From Plantago major (taxonomy: Eukaryota > Streptophyta > Magnoliopsida > Lamiales > Plantaginaceae), in contig JAIFAC010000130.1 of NCBI GenBank assembly GCA_026545765.1, positions 62,001 to 126,000 on the forward strand: a stretch of DNA of 64,000 nt, written 5' to 3'. Positions 1-11,867 of this stretch are shown here, piece after piece (the stretch's first letter is position 1; the number at the start of each line of letters is the position of its first letter). The notes below the pieces were generated by a model. The model had not been told where the DNA came from and made no database searches. It was given only the letters and a program-made list of their open reading frames with translations. Made by a program: the position numbers and the translations under genes.

Positions 1-679
1 CTATGGTAAATCTCTATTGTTTTATCTTATTCAATTCATTCTTACTCTGTTTCTCGAATTGTTTAAGCTTGCATGCGATTATCATTCTGTTCGTGTTAAT
101 CATGAGCAATATCTTGTATTCTTTCATCCTTGCTTCGATTATGAGTAGCTAAATCACTCCGAACATGGTAGTTGCGTGATAGCTTTGCGTATTCGCTTCT
201 AGTGTTTGAAATCGTTCATATAAGTTAGGCTCGTTCAAAGATCTTCGTAAAAACCTTTCAATCCAATAAGCTAGTTCAAAGATTCTCTAAAACGTTTTGG
301 TTAAGGATCGTGGATTGACGACCCACGATCACTCTAGTTCTAAGATTTTAAAATAACGTTTGGTTGAATTGGATTGAATGTTTTAAGTACACCGACCGTG
401 TGACAGTATGAACGTATCCCTGGAGCGAATTAGCATTGCTTGATTGTACCTAATGTGTTCCTTCTACCTCATTCTTACAAACAACTACATTGTTAATTTC
501 TATTTTCTAGTTATTAGAAGTACTCAACTCAAACAAATCAACATTGTTTCACAAGTAACTATTTGTTTTCATTCGCTGATAGCTTAATTGATTCCTTAGG
601 CAACGACCTCGTGGTTAGATTTGTTTATTCTACAACAACTGCTTGCTACTTGTTTCCAAGTATCAATTTGAGCACATCA
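1..679 (+). repeat. E1 5' LTR (3' part only)
   Basis: Bases 1-390 align with 4684-5071 and bases 390-679 with 17646-17934. The LTR ends in ATCA, five bases before the PBS. The upstream promoter part is cut off by the window start. Differences from the 3' copy include many small indels near CAG/CTG. Confidence 0.85.
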
Positions 680-683
680 AATT

Positions 684-701
684 TGGCGCCGCTGCCGGGG
701 A
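684..701 (+). other. E1 primer binding site (tRNA-Asp type)
   Basis: TGGCGCCGCTGCCGGGGA is the characteristic Athila/Tat-lineage primer binding site, complementary to the 3' end of tRNA-Asp. It begins five bases after the LTR end. Confidence 0.9.
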
Positions 702-847
702 ATCAATTCCTACTGTAGCGCTTGATTGCAAATTTTTACTTGTTTTCCAACTTACCTGAAGTTTAGTGCATTAACAGAAACTAAGGATATTTTGAGGTTT
801 TCGTGTTGTGTAGCTCTAATAACAGGTTGATCAGAAAGGACATTTCA

Positions 848-1975
848 ATGGCTCAGTTAACCTATGGAGCCTACATGTAGCCCGGCGAGGTTAATGCCGG
901 GAAAGCGGCAATCGTGCTGTCTAATGAGGCGAGGAATTTGGAACTCAAAGCTCACCACTTCCATAATCTCCCCAAGTTCTACGGAATGACCAACGAGGAT
1001 GTGATAAGATTCCTCAAGGAGTTTGAAGTCGATTGTAGGATTCCGCCGATTTGGAGGAGTCACAGTTTCAGATGGAGAGATAAGTAAGAAGGTTTTTCCG
1101 ATGTGCGTGCAGGATAAATCTAGAAACTGGCTATTAAACCAGCCTGGGGGTTCTCTACCAACTTGTGATTCTCTCTATAAAGCCTTCGTGAATAAGTTTT
1201 ACCCTCCCGAGAGAACGCAGCACCTTCGTACTCAGATAATGCGCTCCAAAGAGATGCACAATGAGACCTTCTATGAAGCTCATGACGTGTCTTCATAGCC
1301 ATATCCCAATGCCCGCACTACGTGATCGATTTAGATGAATCTGTGCATCAAATTTTATGAGGGTCTGAATTGGGAGTGTCAGAACATGGTTGATATGACG
1401 TTCAAAAATTCACTCCTGGAAGCATCTTCTGACGAATTAAATGGTGTTTTAGAGATCGGCAAGTGTTGTCTCACCAAGGGTGCGAGAAATAAATCTAGGA
1501 GAGCGGATACCGAGCAAATGAAGGACTCGGGGCATGTACCATCGAGTGGGACAAGCAAAGCGGGCGACTAGACAAATAGGTAATCTGGTGGTAACAAGGT
1601 GGCAACAACTTCGATGAGAATGCGCTTACGGAGCAACCATTCTAGCTCAAATGCCGCTTCAGTTCGACACGAAGTGCCGGGAAGTCCTGATTAGGAAATC
1701 AGGGACCACATGGAGCGTTCCGAGAGGTTATGGGCCAAAGCACAGGAAAATTAGCGCAGTAATGATCAGCGGTTCGATAGCATTGAGCAGGCGCAGAAGC
1801 AGTTAGAGAAGATTTTGGGAGATCTGGTTGATCGATTTCAGCAAAGAGAAGGGGTTAAGTTACCGGCGACCGCAGAAACCCATAGAGCTCTAGCCGTTGA
1901 GGTGACATTCGATGAGCCATTAAAGGTGAAGTCTGTCCTTGCTACTTGCCACCGAGAACATGGTGGCCTGTGTTA
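848..1975 (+). pseudogene. gag: Athila-type gag, broken
   Basis: Structural capsid gene of the Athila element. An ATG at 848 opens a frame that meets a TAG at 878 after ten codons. The frame then reads through the typical Athila Gag motif (ELKAHHFHNLPKFYG, about 945-990) and changes near 1040. A second stretch (1083-1298) has the WLLNQPGG and KFYPPERTQHLR motifs of the retrotransposon Gag domain. A third (1335-1571) has the FYEGLNWECQNMVD motif. TAG codons at 1296 and 1569 and at least one frameshift separate them. Further decayed sequence runs to about 1975. No intact product is possible from the sequence as given, although some breaks may be sequence errors. Confidence 0.8.
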
Positions 1976-2027
1976 AGACACCGAGGTAGTTGAGTGGTTT
2001 ACACCGGCACTTGAGAAGCCGGTAGAA

Positions 2028-2429
2028 GTGAGAGTCGAGGTACAGGAAAAGGAGGTAGCCACGCCCAGTACTGCGACTCCAGTAGAGGAGGCGAGTGCAA
2101 AATTGGCTGTCCTTGAGGTAAGTCCCACCGCTAGGGTGATCCCGGCAGCAAATAAGAGCATCAGTGATGCCAATAGTTTCAATTTGGTGGTTGGGATAGG
2201 AAATTCTTCCGAGGAAACTGGCAGCGTAGATACAGGAGCAGCGGTTAATCTAATGACCTTTGCGACCTATGAGGAGCTGGATTTGAAGGTTTTGGAACCC
2301 AGGAAATGCTTCGTCACGATGGCCAATGGAACGAGAAGTAGGTGCATGGGTGTGATTGAGGATGTTCCGGTTACACTGGATGGGGACACTTTTATGGTGA
2401 TTTTGTGGTCAGGAGTCGACACGGGTTAA
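2028..2429 (+). pseudogene. Athila-type retropepsin (protease) remnant
   Basis: An aspartic protease that would cleave the Gag-Pol polyprotein. The 133-codon open frame carries the active-site motif DTGAAVNLM (about 2229-2255), then MANGTRSRCMGVIEDVPVTL, matching the Athila protease pattern of D-[ST]-G-A followed by GxxEDV. The frame ends at a TAA (2427-2429). The expected continuation into reverse transcriptase is absent. The N-terminal ~45 codons are low-complexity Ala/Val/Glu and probably linker. Confidence 0.75.
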
Positions 2430-4124
2430 AGGCAAGGAGATGGAGAAGGATATGTTGCTTCTTGCACTGCTCATCAAAACCACTTGCATGATTGTCAACC
2501 TCCACACTCGTACCTGCACTATGGAGGTACATGGCAAGCAACGTGAGTTGCAAGCCACCACTACACCATACTCACCCCTGCAGGTTGACACCATGAACTA
2601 TATAGGGGTGCACACTGGACCCTTATATATACACATTTATCTGAAGGGGAGAAAAGGAGCTGCAACAACCTAAGAACCAAGAACTTCCAGAAAATGCTAG
2701 CCAACACGGAAGAGTCTTGTACATGACTGTAAAGGTACACCAGCAGGCAAGTAACTATAGCTCCCATTCTTTTTTCCTTTTCACTCTACGCTTGAGGACA
2801 TGCTTGAGTTTAGGTTTGGGGTGTGGGAATGTGCTCTCTAGTGTCTTGTCTGCAATTTTCTCTCATATCTCGTGTCTTTCGAGTCTTTCGTCTTTATTTA
2901 TATGTATTCTATTCTATTGCGTGTTATGTGACCTTCCTCTATTACAGTTTCTCTGTCAGTCTAGGTCTAGTTAATTTCCCTTTAAGTATTTTAGTGGTAA
3001 GTCTGAGTCTTTGACCAAGTCGAACGTTCATTGTAGATGATAAATCCACCGCTTACGTTTTGTTTGATGATTAGCTAGAAGTAGGACAGTGTATTTTTAA
3101 TCCTGCAAGGTCGTTTCTCTTTTAAATAGAAAGTTTGTTTAGCTCTTTGGTCCAAAAAGCCTGTGAGAAGCCTGAGAGCTGATGAAAAAATTTTGTACCG
3201 GCAAATGTATTGTGTGATTTCTTGGGTTGTGTAAGTTTTTACGTATTACTTGCGCCTTTTCATACTTATGTGTACTCGCCTTGTTAGGGATGACGAACGA
3301 CATGCTCTTTTTAAGCCCTTCCCCCTGTTCCAAGGAACAAGTTTGGGCGAGAACTGTTATCTTGCGACTTATATGTGTTATTTTGCGTTATTGCTGAAAA
3401 GCTTGTTTACTGCTCCCTAAGGCTTATTGATATTTGAATCTAGGGGTGGATCTATGGTCTTCATTGATCACCGTTAGTCGTGTTAGGCGTGTTTCAAATA
3501 CTAGCTATATACCGTGGTCTTAAAAAGCCATATGTCCGTGAGGGTTGATGGCACGCATAATTAAAATCGACACGCACAACAGTGCGGACTTTCGGTAAAA
3601 TAGACACCTGCACAAAAATTGAGATTAAAAGAGCCCAATGCGGGCACACACTGAATTCGGTGAAGTATTACGAGATCTAATGTTGTTTTGAATTGAATAG
3701 GGGGAGTAGTTTCAGCTTTTGTTTTCTGAAAAATTGAGTCGCCTGTTAAGTCCCTTTCGATCTAATGATACGAGTACAAAATCATAAGATATTTTAGGTA
3801 CCTTTGTGACGCAAGTCACCTTCCCAGTTTATTTTTGAGGTTATACCCCATTTGGATACTTCAAAGAGAGTGAGAGATACACTGCATTCACCTGTGAGAG
3901 ACTAGCGAGATACACTTAAGTGCTATTTGTCTGGGAAACGATTGTGTTTGATTTTCTATACAATGTTTTGCCAAAGTCAGTTTGATGATAAAATTTTTGC
4001 ATCTCGTGGACTTACTATTTACAATGGTAGATTCGGTTTCTTGGGACTTTGACTCTTTGTTTGTTTTCGTGGTTCGAGTCTAGTTTTGTCTAGGTTTATT
4101 TGTTTGCTCGAGGACGAGCAAAGG
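2430..4124 (+). other. E1 non-coding 3' internal region; pol deleted
   Basis: No RT, RNase H, integrase or envelope-like motif is visible on either strand; open frames are short and unsupported. A TTTAGGTTTGGGGTGTGGG motif near 2810-2828 is the kind of purine-rich stretch found after pol in Athila/Tat elements. The part 3272-4124 recurs, diverged and inverted, at 18618-19685, so it is genuine element sequence. Confidence 0.7.
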
Positions 4125-4140
4125 TTCAGTTTGGGGAGTT
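4125..4140 (+). other. E1 polypurine tract
   Basis: A purine-rich stretch containing TTTGGGGAG lies directly before the 3' LTR start TGATAAG. The same arrangement recurs inverted at about 18617-18635 (LTR-TCA followed by AACTCCCCAAA). It would prime plus-strand synthesis. Confidence 0.7.
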
Positions 4141-5071
4141 TGATAAGTCAGTTTTATACCGTATCATTTTTCTTTTTTACCGTCTTTTTGTCATCCTTGA
4201 GTGTAGTTTTAGTAGTTTTCCTAGAGTCTGTTTACTTGTTTTGTTCTTTGTGTGTTTTGTAGATATTTGGCTAAACCGCGCTAATTGAAGGAAAAATGGT
4301 GTATTTTATATGCATCTACAAGATTTGGAGTTCCAATGCCTCGTATGGATTGCTACAAGTGGAGCGGGAAGGCCAAAATATCAAGAATCGGAGTCAAAAG
4401 GTGTCAAAGGGGCGAATGATCCTCGCAGAAGAATCCGATAATCGGCGACGCCAACATCTTCTCCTTGGCGATCGCCAATGGCGGCCAGCTTTTCTTGCTT
4501 TTCTTCTGCGATTTCTTTTTCCTAATTCCGTTTTTTCTCCTTACGTTATATATTAGACGTTCATTCTATTGGAAAGGACAACACTATGCCCTAGATCTAA
4601 ACCTACATTCATACTTTGACATTGATAACAATTTGGAGCTTGATTTTGACTATTCATCGAAGGATTGATATCGAATCCCTGATTACTGTGGTAAATCTCT
4701 ATTGTTTTATCTTATTCAATTCGTTCTTACTCTGTTTCTCGAATTGTTTAAGCTTGCATGCGATTATCATTCTGTTCCTGTTATTCATGAGCAATATCTT
4801 GTATTGTTTCATCCTTGCTTCGATTAGGAGTAGCTAAATCTCTCTGAACCTGGTAGGTGCGTGAGAGCTTGGAGGAGTCGCTTCTAGGGTTCAAATCGCT
4901 CATATAGGTTAGGCTCGCTCAAAGATCTTCGAGAAACCTTTCAATCCAATAAGCTAGTTCAAAGATTCTCTAAAACGTTGTTAAGGATCGTGGATCGACG
5001 CACCACCATCACTCTAGTTCTAAGATTTTCAAATAACATTTGGTTGAATTGATTGAATGTTTTAAGTACAC
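4141..5071 (+). repeat. E1 3' LTR, first segment (contains the U3 promoter)
   Basis: Starts TGATAAG after the PPT. It contains the palindrome TTGGCGATCGCCAA (4465-4478) and a candidate TATA box (TATATATTAG, 4547-4556). From 4684 it aligns with window base 1 onward. The LTR is interrupted at 5071 by element A1 and resumes at 17646. Confidence 0.85.
5067..5071. other. A1 target-site duplication (left copy; right copy 17641-17645)
   Basis: TACAC on the left and TACAA on the right flank the TGTT...AACA ends of A1. One mismatch. The unoccupied site is visible in the E1 5' LTR near 386-392. Confidence 0.75.
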
Positions 5072-6434
5072 TGTTGGTCGTATAACGCAAAGTAAAAGAC
5101 TCGAGGGGGTGAATAGTCTTTTAAAACTTTTGTCGATAAACACGCTTTCGAAACCTGGGGTTTCGATACTTAAATTCAGAGCGGAAGACTTTAAGATAGG
5201 TAAGTGCGAAACAATAAGTATGTGTGTGTGCTTTATTTAAATGTAAATACAGAAGGTAAATGACACAGCAAGTATAGTGGTATCTGGAGGTATGTAATCC
5301 TCCAACTAATCCACTTGGCCTTTCGAGACCTAGAATTCACTAGAATGATAATTGAGTTCACCTTACAAAAATCCTATTCTAAGATTCCAAAATAAATGGT
5401 TCCCAACCAAATGTTCCCCGAGTTATTCCCACCCTAGAGCTAAGTACTTCCTCTACTCGTATAAGCTTGGAGTTATTCCCATTTCCCAAATCAAGTACTT
5501 CCTCTACTCCATGCCTCGATGGTGTTGGTTATAAGGTTTTGTCGAAGGCTTCAGATAACTTTTCGCTTATGTTTTCAGAGAGCCAAATGTAACAAGACTA
5601 CTTAATACACTTGTTCAGTGGATGGCAGTCTGCTCTTTACTGACCCAAGTAATTGATGTCCGTTTTGGTTCAAGTAAAGGGTATCTGATAGTTCAACTCT
5701 TTCACGAATAACAATCTCTTGTTACGGTTCAGGACAACTTGGAACTACTAGTGATTCTTCAAGCAATGTAAAGCTTTCGTAAAGGGTAGTAGAGTGCTTG
5801 AGAGAATACTTTGCTTGATGGTAAGTTTGCAAGATAGAGCGCTCTAAGGTATGTTCTTCAAGCATCTAAGTGTGTGATATATATAGATAAATTTGAGAGG
5901 CGTCAATTATATCCGCAGTTTCCATCAAATTATATCCGCTATATCTTGAAATATGTACTCAAGTCACTATCTCATTTTTTCGAGAGGATCGCTAAGATTT
6001 CTCACGATATGCATTTAATGCATAGTCGTTCATCGTCCTTTAGTCTCAATGGATACATGAGCCTTTCGATGGCTTGCATGCTCCATACTATGATGTCATA
6101 TGTCCGTAATCATATTTCAAAGTAAGTTAATATACTTAAGAAAAGATTAAGGACATAGTCTTTCCGAGTTAGACTAAACCTTTGTGTCTTCATAAACCTT
6201 GTGCAATCTTCGCCTTCTAATCTTCGTAAAAGCTCCATTGCTAGATTGATCTTCATGGTCTTCTTGAAATAAAAATTACACTCGAGACCTATAATCCTAA
6301 TACAAGATTTACTAGACTAATCATACTCAGATTTTCTTTACAATGTTCAAGTGAACCATGAGTACTTAATCACCTTTTCGGTTAAGATAAGAACATGTGA
6401 TGAGTGATCAAAATACCAATGTATATTCCTAACA
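5072..6434 (-). repeat. A1 3' LTR
   Basis: Matches 16288-17640 and, inverted, 19686-21051 and 54416-55823. It carries the LTR-end hairpin (AGTCTTTT and AAAAGACT arms) within 5091-5123 and a TATATATA promoter-like run near 5878. The edge at 6434 is followed by the polypurine tract. Confidence 0.9.
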
Positions 6435-6449
6435 AATTTCCCCTTTTGA
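6435..6449 (-). other. A1 polypurine tract
   Basis: On the minus strand AAAAGGGGAAATTT directly precedes the 3' LTR. The same motif precedes the B2 LTR at about 39875-39890. Confidence 0.85.
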
Positions 6450-6875
6450 TCACCATCCATGACTATCTTTCGAGTCCTATTACAAAATTGTAATCTCGAA
6501 GATAAAACAATCCACCAATTAATCATTTCAAAATGATATTCAATTTTAGTTGAATTAAGTGCGAAAGTAAACATCAACCAAATCACAAGAAGTGATCGCT
6601 ATTTGATAAGTTGTCATCTATTAAAATGTATCCGAGAGTATGATCTTCAGATAGTACAATTTACGTAAAGAGATGCAACTTTACATATAGAGAATTTTAG
6701 AAACAATCAAAGAAGATTACAAAAAGTAATAAAACATACTAAGTAAATTAGAACAAAGGAGAGTCCAAGCTCCAAGAGAGTATTCTAATGTTACTAGTCT
6801 TCAAGTCTTCAGAAACGCAACTTGGGTTTAGATACCTCAAGTTCTTTAGCACCCTTTCTTGATCAGTTGACATGA
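6450..6875 (-). other. A1 non-coding stretch between ORF3 and polypurine tract
   Basis: About 425 bases with no supported frame. The corresponding interval in B2 (39890-40270) is similar, so it is the element's 3' untranslated sequence. Nothing else seen. Confidence 0.6.
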
Positions 6876-9800
6876 TCATCCACTTTTTGCATTCTCGACA
6901 TAGTCATAAAGAATCCTTCCGACAGAGAGCTCATTTTCCGGATAAGTCACATATTTCATGGTAACTCTTGCCAAGTTTGTGATTCTTCCGCAGAAAGTGT
7001 TTCACCTGTACTTTCCTGCACCTGCATGGTCTACTTGCAGCTGAGAAAGGTTGAAATACTTCTATATTTCTTCCAGATAGTGTATATCATCTAGGTATTC
7101 ATCCGATGTTATATAGAATGACTCATAGGTTGAAACACCTAGTTTGTTCTTCTTGCTGTAGCTACCATCCAGTTTTCTTACCTTGTGTACATCATCAGGT
7201 TTTGGGTAAGGACAGGCAAAAGAAAGATCCATCTTTTCGCTTCATTCCTCTTTTCTACTTCAAAGTTTAGCTGTGCATGAAGGTGCTCGTGTTTTAGCAA
7301 TTCGTCATTCTCTCCATTTCAAGATCTCGTCGAGGATGGAGTTGAAACTTATCATTGACAAGTAGATGTTGTAGTTCCGTAATCCAACACCTTTCTTGTT
7401 CGTAATGCACCTATATGAAGATTCTTCATTACTAGTCTTCATATACTCAATGTGGGCATCATTGGCCTTTCTTGATGTGTTTCATTGTTTACTCGCCAAA
7501 CCGGAAATCCCTTCGCTTTTTCGTTGGTGGCCTTCGTCAGAGATCCTCTAACCCTTTCTTCCCGCCAATGGCTGTGGATGTTCCTTGTAATGACTTGGTA
7601 TTTCTAAGGGTTCGTCGCTAAAGGTCTTCTGCCAGAGGAGGTTGTGAAGTTGTTGTCTCCTTTTCTTGTGAAGTGGATGTTCATCTTACGATTCATCCTC
7701 ATCATCATTGAAGTCCAAAACTGGAGACTTGCAGCTTTCTTAGCCTCTTACTTCTCCTTCTTCCTTTTCTTCTTCTTCATCTTCTTCTCTTCTGAGATTC
7801 TAAGGGACTTGGCTCCCCTAGTTATCATACTTCTCAGCCTTCTAGCTGGTTGATCTGGAACAACTTCTTCAGCAAGGGTGTCTCCAGTGGTGTCCTTAAT
7901 GACAAGTTGACTTGAGGAGGGAGGATTTGATTGTTTTCTTTTTCTTCCTCTGCCTTTCTGAGGCATCTCTTCTTCCCCCTTAGTCATGAATGACTGACTC
8001 ATGATAGCATAAGCTTCAGAGAGTGATTCAAAGTTCTTTTGGAGATTGTTGTGCACCCTGACTAATTCTTGAAGTTCCTTCTTCAGCTCTTTGTTCTGCT
8101 TCCAACCGCCGCTCCTTTGTGTTGAGCTCTTCAAGCTGCCTTAGGATGGCGCTGGCTTGCGTGATGGCACGGTCGCTTCATTTAATGCTGCATTAGCATT
8201 GGTACAATACTCATCCCTGACCAACCCTAGGTCTTTCTGAGAGAGAGCTATGCTGGTTGCTCTGTTGAGTAAAGCAGCAGCCAATGGCTTCATCTCTTCT
8301 GGGACGGATTTTAGCACTTCTGTGTCTTGGGCAACTAGTGTCTTTCTGAGCTCTAAAAAGACATTGTTCCTTGCACGGTGCTCTTCACTTCTTGAACTAC
8401 TTGGTGCAGATAATATATGAGGAGCAAGTAGGGATCTTTTGTGTTGAGTGACAAGTCTCTCATCTTCCTTCAAGAATCAAGTTGTGGGTTTCAAAGATCA
8501 CTATCATAATCCTTTTCTTGGATTGTTTGCAGATTGACAATCTTCTTCTGCTTTCCATCAAGTGTGCTGGCCTTCTGAGAAGATGTAGAAGGTCTTTTTG
8601 ATGCAGTCTCAGCATCATGCTCTTCATCATCATTGTCATCCATGGCATCTATCTCACCAGCTGTGACAACAATGGCATTTTTCAAATTTCTTTGCTCATC
8701 TAGGAGTGCCAATTCCTTGGCATTAGCTTCTTCGAGCTTCTTGATTTTGGCTTCCTTTTCATCAACAAGAGCTTGAGTCTCAATGTTGGTTCTCTTCTCT
8801 TCTTCCAATACCTTTCTGAGTTGTTCAATCCTAAACTCAGCGGCTGAAATTTCTTCTATGGCATCATTGTGTTCAGCCTGTTGGGTATCTTAATGAGACT
8901 TGGGAGGTGATGATGATGGGGCTTTCTGAGCATTTGAGGGAGTAGCCTTTTCTCCACTTCCTTTGCTAGCTTTCTGAATCCCGCCTTGTCCAGGTTGGGG
9001 ATCATCATTCTGATCATCATCATCATCACTCTTGTTCTTTGCTTCGTTTGATGCTCGTAGGAGATTCTTGATAATCATTTTCGCCCATCTCCTCGCTATC
9101 TTCAAACCAAAGTTAATCACATTTGGGAATGTAATCATCCTCCCATTAACTTCTTCTTGTTCACATGTGATAAGTAGTGAGCTTGTTGGGCAAGGCAGAT
9201 GGGTAACCATCTCGCTTGGTTTGAGCATCCGCAGCCTTGAAATCGCTTATAAGTCTCAGGCTACTTCATGAATGAAGTCTTCATGCATCGAGTGACAAAT
9301 GAGTAGGACTCGCTGGGAACAATGTATGGATATAATCTTCCAGATTGAAGGCGATTGCTCTTTTCCGGGACGCTGACACTCGCTAATCAAAGGTCACCTT
9401 TCGAAGTTTCGCCATTGTTCAAGCACTTGAGATGTTTCTTTAAAGTGTGCTTCCTAAAGCCTTGAGTAAATCAACGGCACTAGACTTTGAGCTGAAAGAA
9501 AGGGATCAAGTTAGTTTTGTTCAAACCACTTGAAAGTTAGTATCTGTGCAAAAGTAAGCTTTCGAGCATACCCGTAGAAACACTAGGCTCATTATCAGAT
9601 CCTTGCTTGGTCTCAGAGACCTCAGATACTTTGGTGTGAGGAGAAGTTTTATCCTCATCAACCTTTCTTTCTGCTTGAACCTGAGAATTAAAGTCAAATA
9701 TGTTTAGAAACTGTTAACAGAAAAGATAGGTGGAAAAGTGCTTTCTGAGACTTCACTTACTTCTAAGTGAGGAAGCTCAAGAGATGGTCCTCGTAAACCT

Positions 9801-11867
9801 TGGGGTTTCGCACCTTTTCGCATATAACGCTTGTTCAAATAGCTTTAGTTTCTTTGGAGGAGATAAGACCACCTTTCCTTCCAATTGTTCTTCCGACCGA
9901 GCTGTAAGAACAAAACATAAGAGATTTTAGTAGTGGGTTTTCGAGCATTCTTGAAGGAGACTATTCGATTACTTACCTTCTCGTAAGGCTCAAGAATACT
10001 TCCTCGTAAAGCTTTTCAGCCTCTGGAATCTCTAGGTTTTGGGGTGTTAGCTCCACCTCCACGACTTCCTCAGTTGGAGCCTAAGAAGAGACATTAAGAA
10101 TATTAGAACATAAGATAAGAGCATTTTTAGTTAGTTATTTCTTGTTCAGAGATAACTTCACGACCTGTGGGACAGGCTCTTCTTGATGTTCTGAGGTCGA
10201 GAAACCTCTTCGATTCAAGGGTGGGCTTTTCTTCTCCAAAGATTGCCTCTAAATCGCCTATAACAAACAAAGCTTATGAATAACCGTTAATATATACCCA
10301 TGTTCACAAGTTACATACAAACCATCTTTGTTACCTAATAGAGTCAGCCGATCATTAATCTCGACTTGTGGTGATTCCACAGCCTCTCTGCTCATTGTTG
10401 TTCTCCTTTGCAGATCATTCGAAGTCTCCATCTCGCTTTGATCCCTTCGAGAGTTGAGCTTTCTCGAAGGTCGAGGAACCGTGTTAAAACAGATTTTCTT
10501 CAAGAACATTAAGTCGTATTGTGAATGTGGAAGCAATGTCGATCTTCTAGCATTCTATCTTCCTCACCCAGCCTTCTTCTTCCCGGGCGAGGGGCTCTTG
10601 TTTCTCTCAAGAGTCGAGCTTGATGCTCCTCCATGGGTCTCATACTTGAATCTTTCGAGTACTTTTGCAAGTACTTCATCATCCTCGTAATCACTATTCT
10701 GTTGGTGTGCACTCATCTATGATATTTCTATCATCTCAAAGAGAGTTCTGTAGCATTCTGGTTCAGGATTCTTGGGGCATTCTGGAGTTGCCTTTCTGGG
10801 CGTCCAACATCTTCTGAGACCTTGTCTCTAGAAGGTTGTACCTCTTGTATGCTTAGGGACTTGGAGGCTCATTTGCTATGAGTTCTCTTTCTCTCGGGCA
10901 ACCGGAGGTTTAGCTTGAGCTTGCTCGTAGACCTCCTCACCTTGTCAAGCGCTTTCTTCTTCTTCCGCTTTTCTGAAAGTGCCTCAAAAGCAAGTTTCTC
11001 CTTTCCTTCAAAGGCGTGTCTCGAAAAGGGAGTTGGTGATCGATTTCTCTCTCGAGAGTGATTCCCATTGTTTCCAGAATGTAATGATTCTCGAGACCAG
11101 TGCATATTGGCCTTTGGCTCAAGAAGGCCATTGATGATTTTGGGCTCAAATTCTCAATATGTCCAAGGAATTTGTTGAAGGCGATTTCCAATTCAAGTGG
11201 GTTTCGCCTTCATGCTTCTTGTTCGAAGATGCATCATCATCCATCTCTCCATGCTTATCCGGTCTCCTCCTTTGTTGCCATCAAAGAAACGGACCGCATT
11301 AAGAGCTAAAGTACTCCAAGAGCCGAGATGACTAGTTCGATGGCTTTCAACAAAGTCTCCTCGACAACCTTTTGCATTTTCTAACCGGATTGCTTCAAAT
11401 AGCTCTTTGACGCCTGAATCATGGAAGGCCCTGATGTTGATGTCTTCAATTGTTCCTCGATTTTCAATCGAATATCTTGCGTAAAGTCTTGCGCCTAGAA
11501 CAATTTCTTGTCCTCGACTTCACCGCATGTATTTTTCTTCTTCATCATTCACAATTTTGTGAAGATTTTGGAGTTATAGAACTCCAAAGACATCCAAAGG
11601 TGGATAGTCCACTGGGTGCAGATAGAAGTTGTAGATATGGGAATTCTTCAAAGATCCCCAATATCGCTTTCCTTCTCGTCTTGAAGGTATAATCGCCTGG
11701 TACATACTCTACACTAGAAAAGCTCCCAATTCATTTTGTGGTTTCGATTCCAAATGATGGGGTGAACTTTTCCGGCGCTTATTCAACACCTTAAGTTCCT
11801 TTCCTCCTTGCTTTCAAGGACCGTATGATACGCCTTAGGTTCTTCGTGGTCATCTTCTTGGTGCCAT
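6876..11867 (-). pseudogene. A1 ORF3: additional ORF after RNase H, function unknown, intron-containing
   Basis: I do not recognise this protein. It begins MAPKK at 11867 and its frames continue, with introns and breaks, to a TGA at 6876. Recognisable in order are the N-terminal block, a charged lysine/glutamate region near 10900-11000, an intron-rich middle (9492-10334), acidic and coiled-coil-like parts (8460-9230), a basic KGRGRKRK block and acidic/lysine run (7748-7990), and a C-terminal domain with ESFYITSDEYLDDIHYLEEI near 7060-7120. Family B carries the same C-terminal domain. Its position between RNase H and the 3' LTR is that of the env-like ORF of Sireviruses, but I see no convincing signal peptide or membrane anchor. 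Frameshifts interrupt it repeatedly, many at CAG/CTG. Basic clusters suggest, but do not show, nuclear or nucleic-acid association. Confidence 0.75.
9492..10334 (-). other. A1 ORF3 intron cluster (five introns)
   Basis: Minus-strand GT-AG introns read as: i1 10258-10334 (GTAACA...TTATAG), i2 10081-10164 (donor could also be 10156; ends CTTAG), i3 9902-9976 (GTAAGT...TTACAG), i4 9681-9760 (GTAAGT...TCTCAG), i5 9492-9571 (GTATGC...TTTCAG). Each is 75-84 bases, AT-rich, and carries stops in the surrounding frame. The same five positions recur in B2, and four of them in B1. Confidence 0.75.

Noticed and set aside
684..701. tRNA-like sequence at PBS sites (also 21054, 25453, 48179, 55826)
   Set aside because: Only 12-18 bases matching tRNA 3' ends next to LTRs; primer binding sites, not tRNA genes.
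9492..10334. Explaining the ORF3 introns as random frame decay
   Set aside because: GT and AG ends recur at the same positions in three copies from two families, and one copy lacks an intron exactly at the junction.
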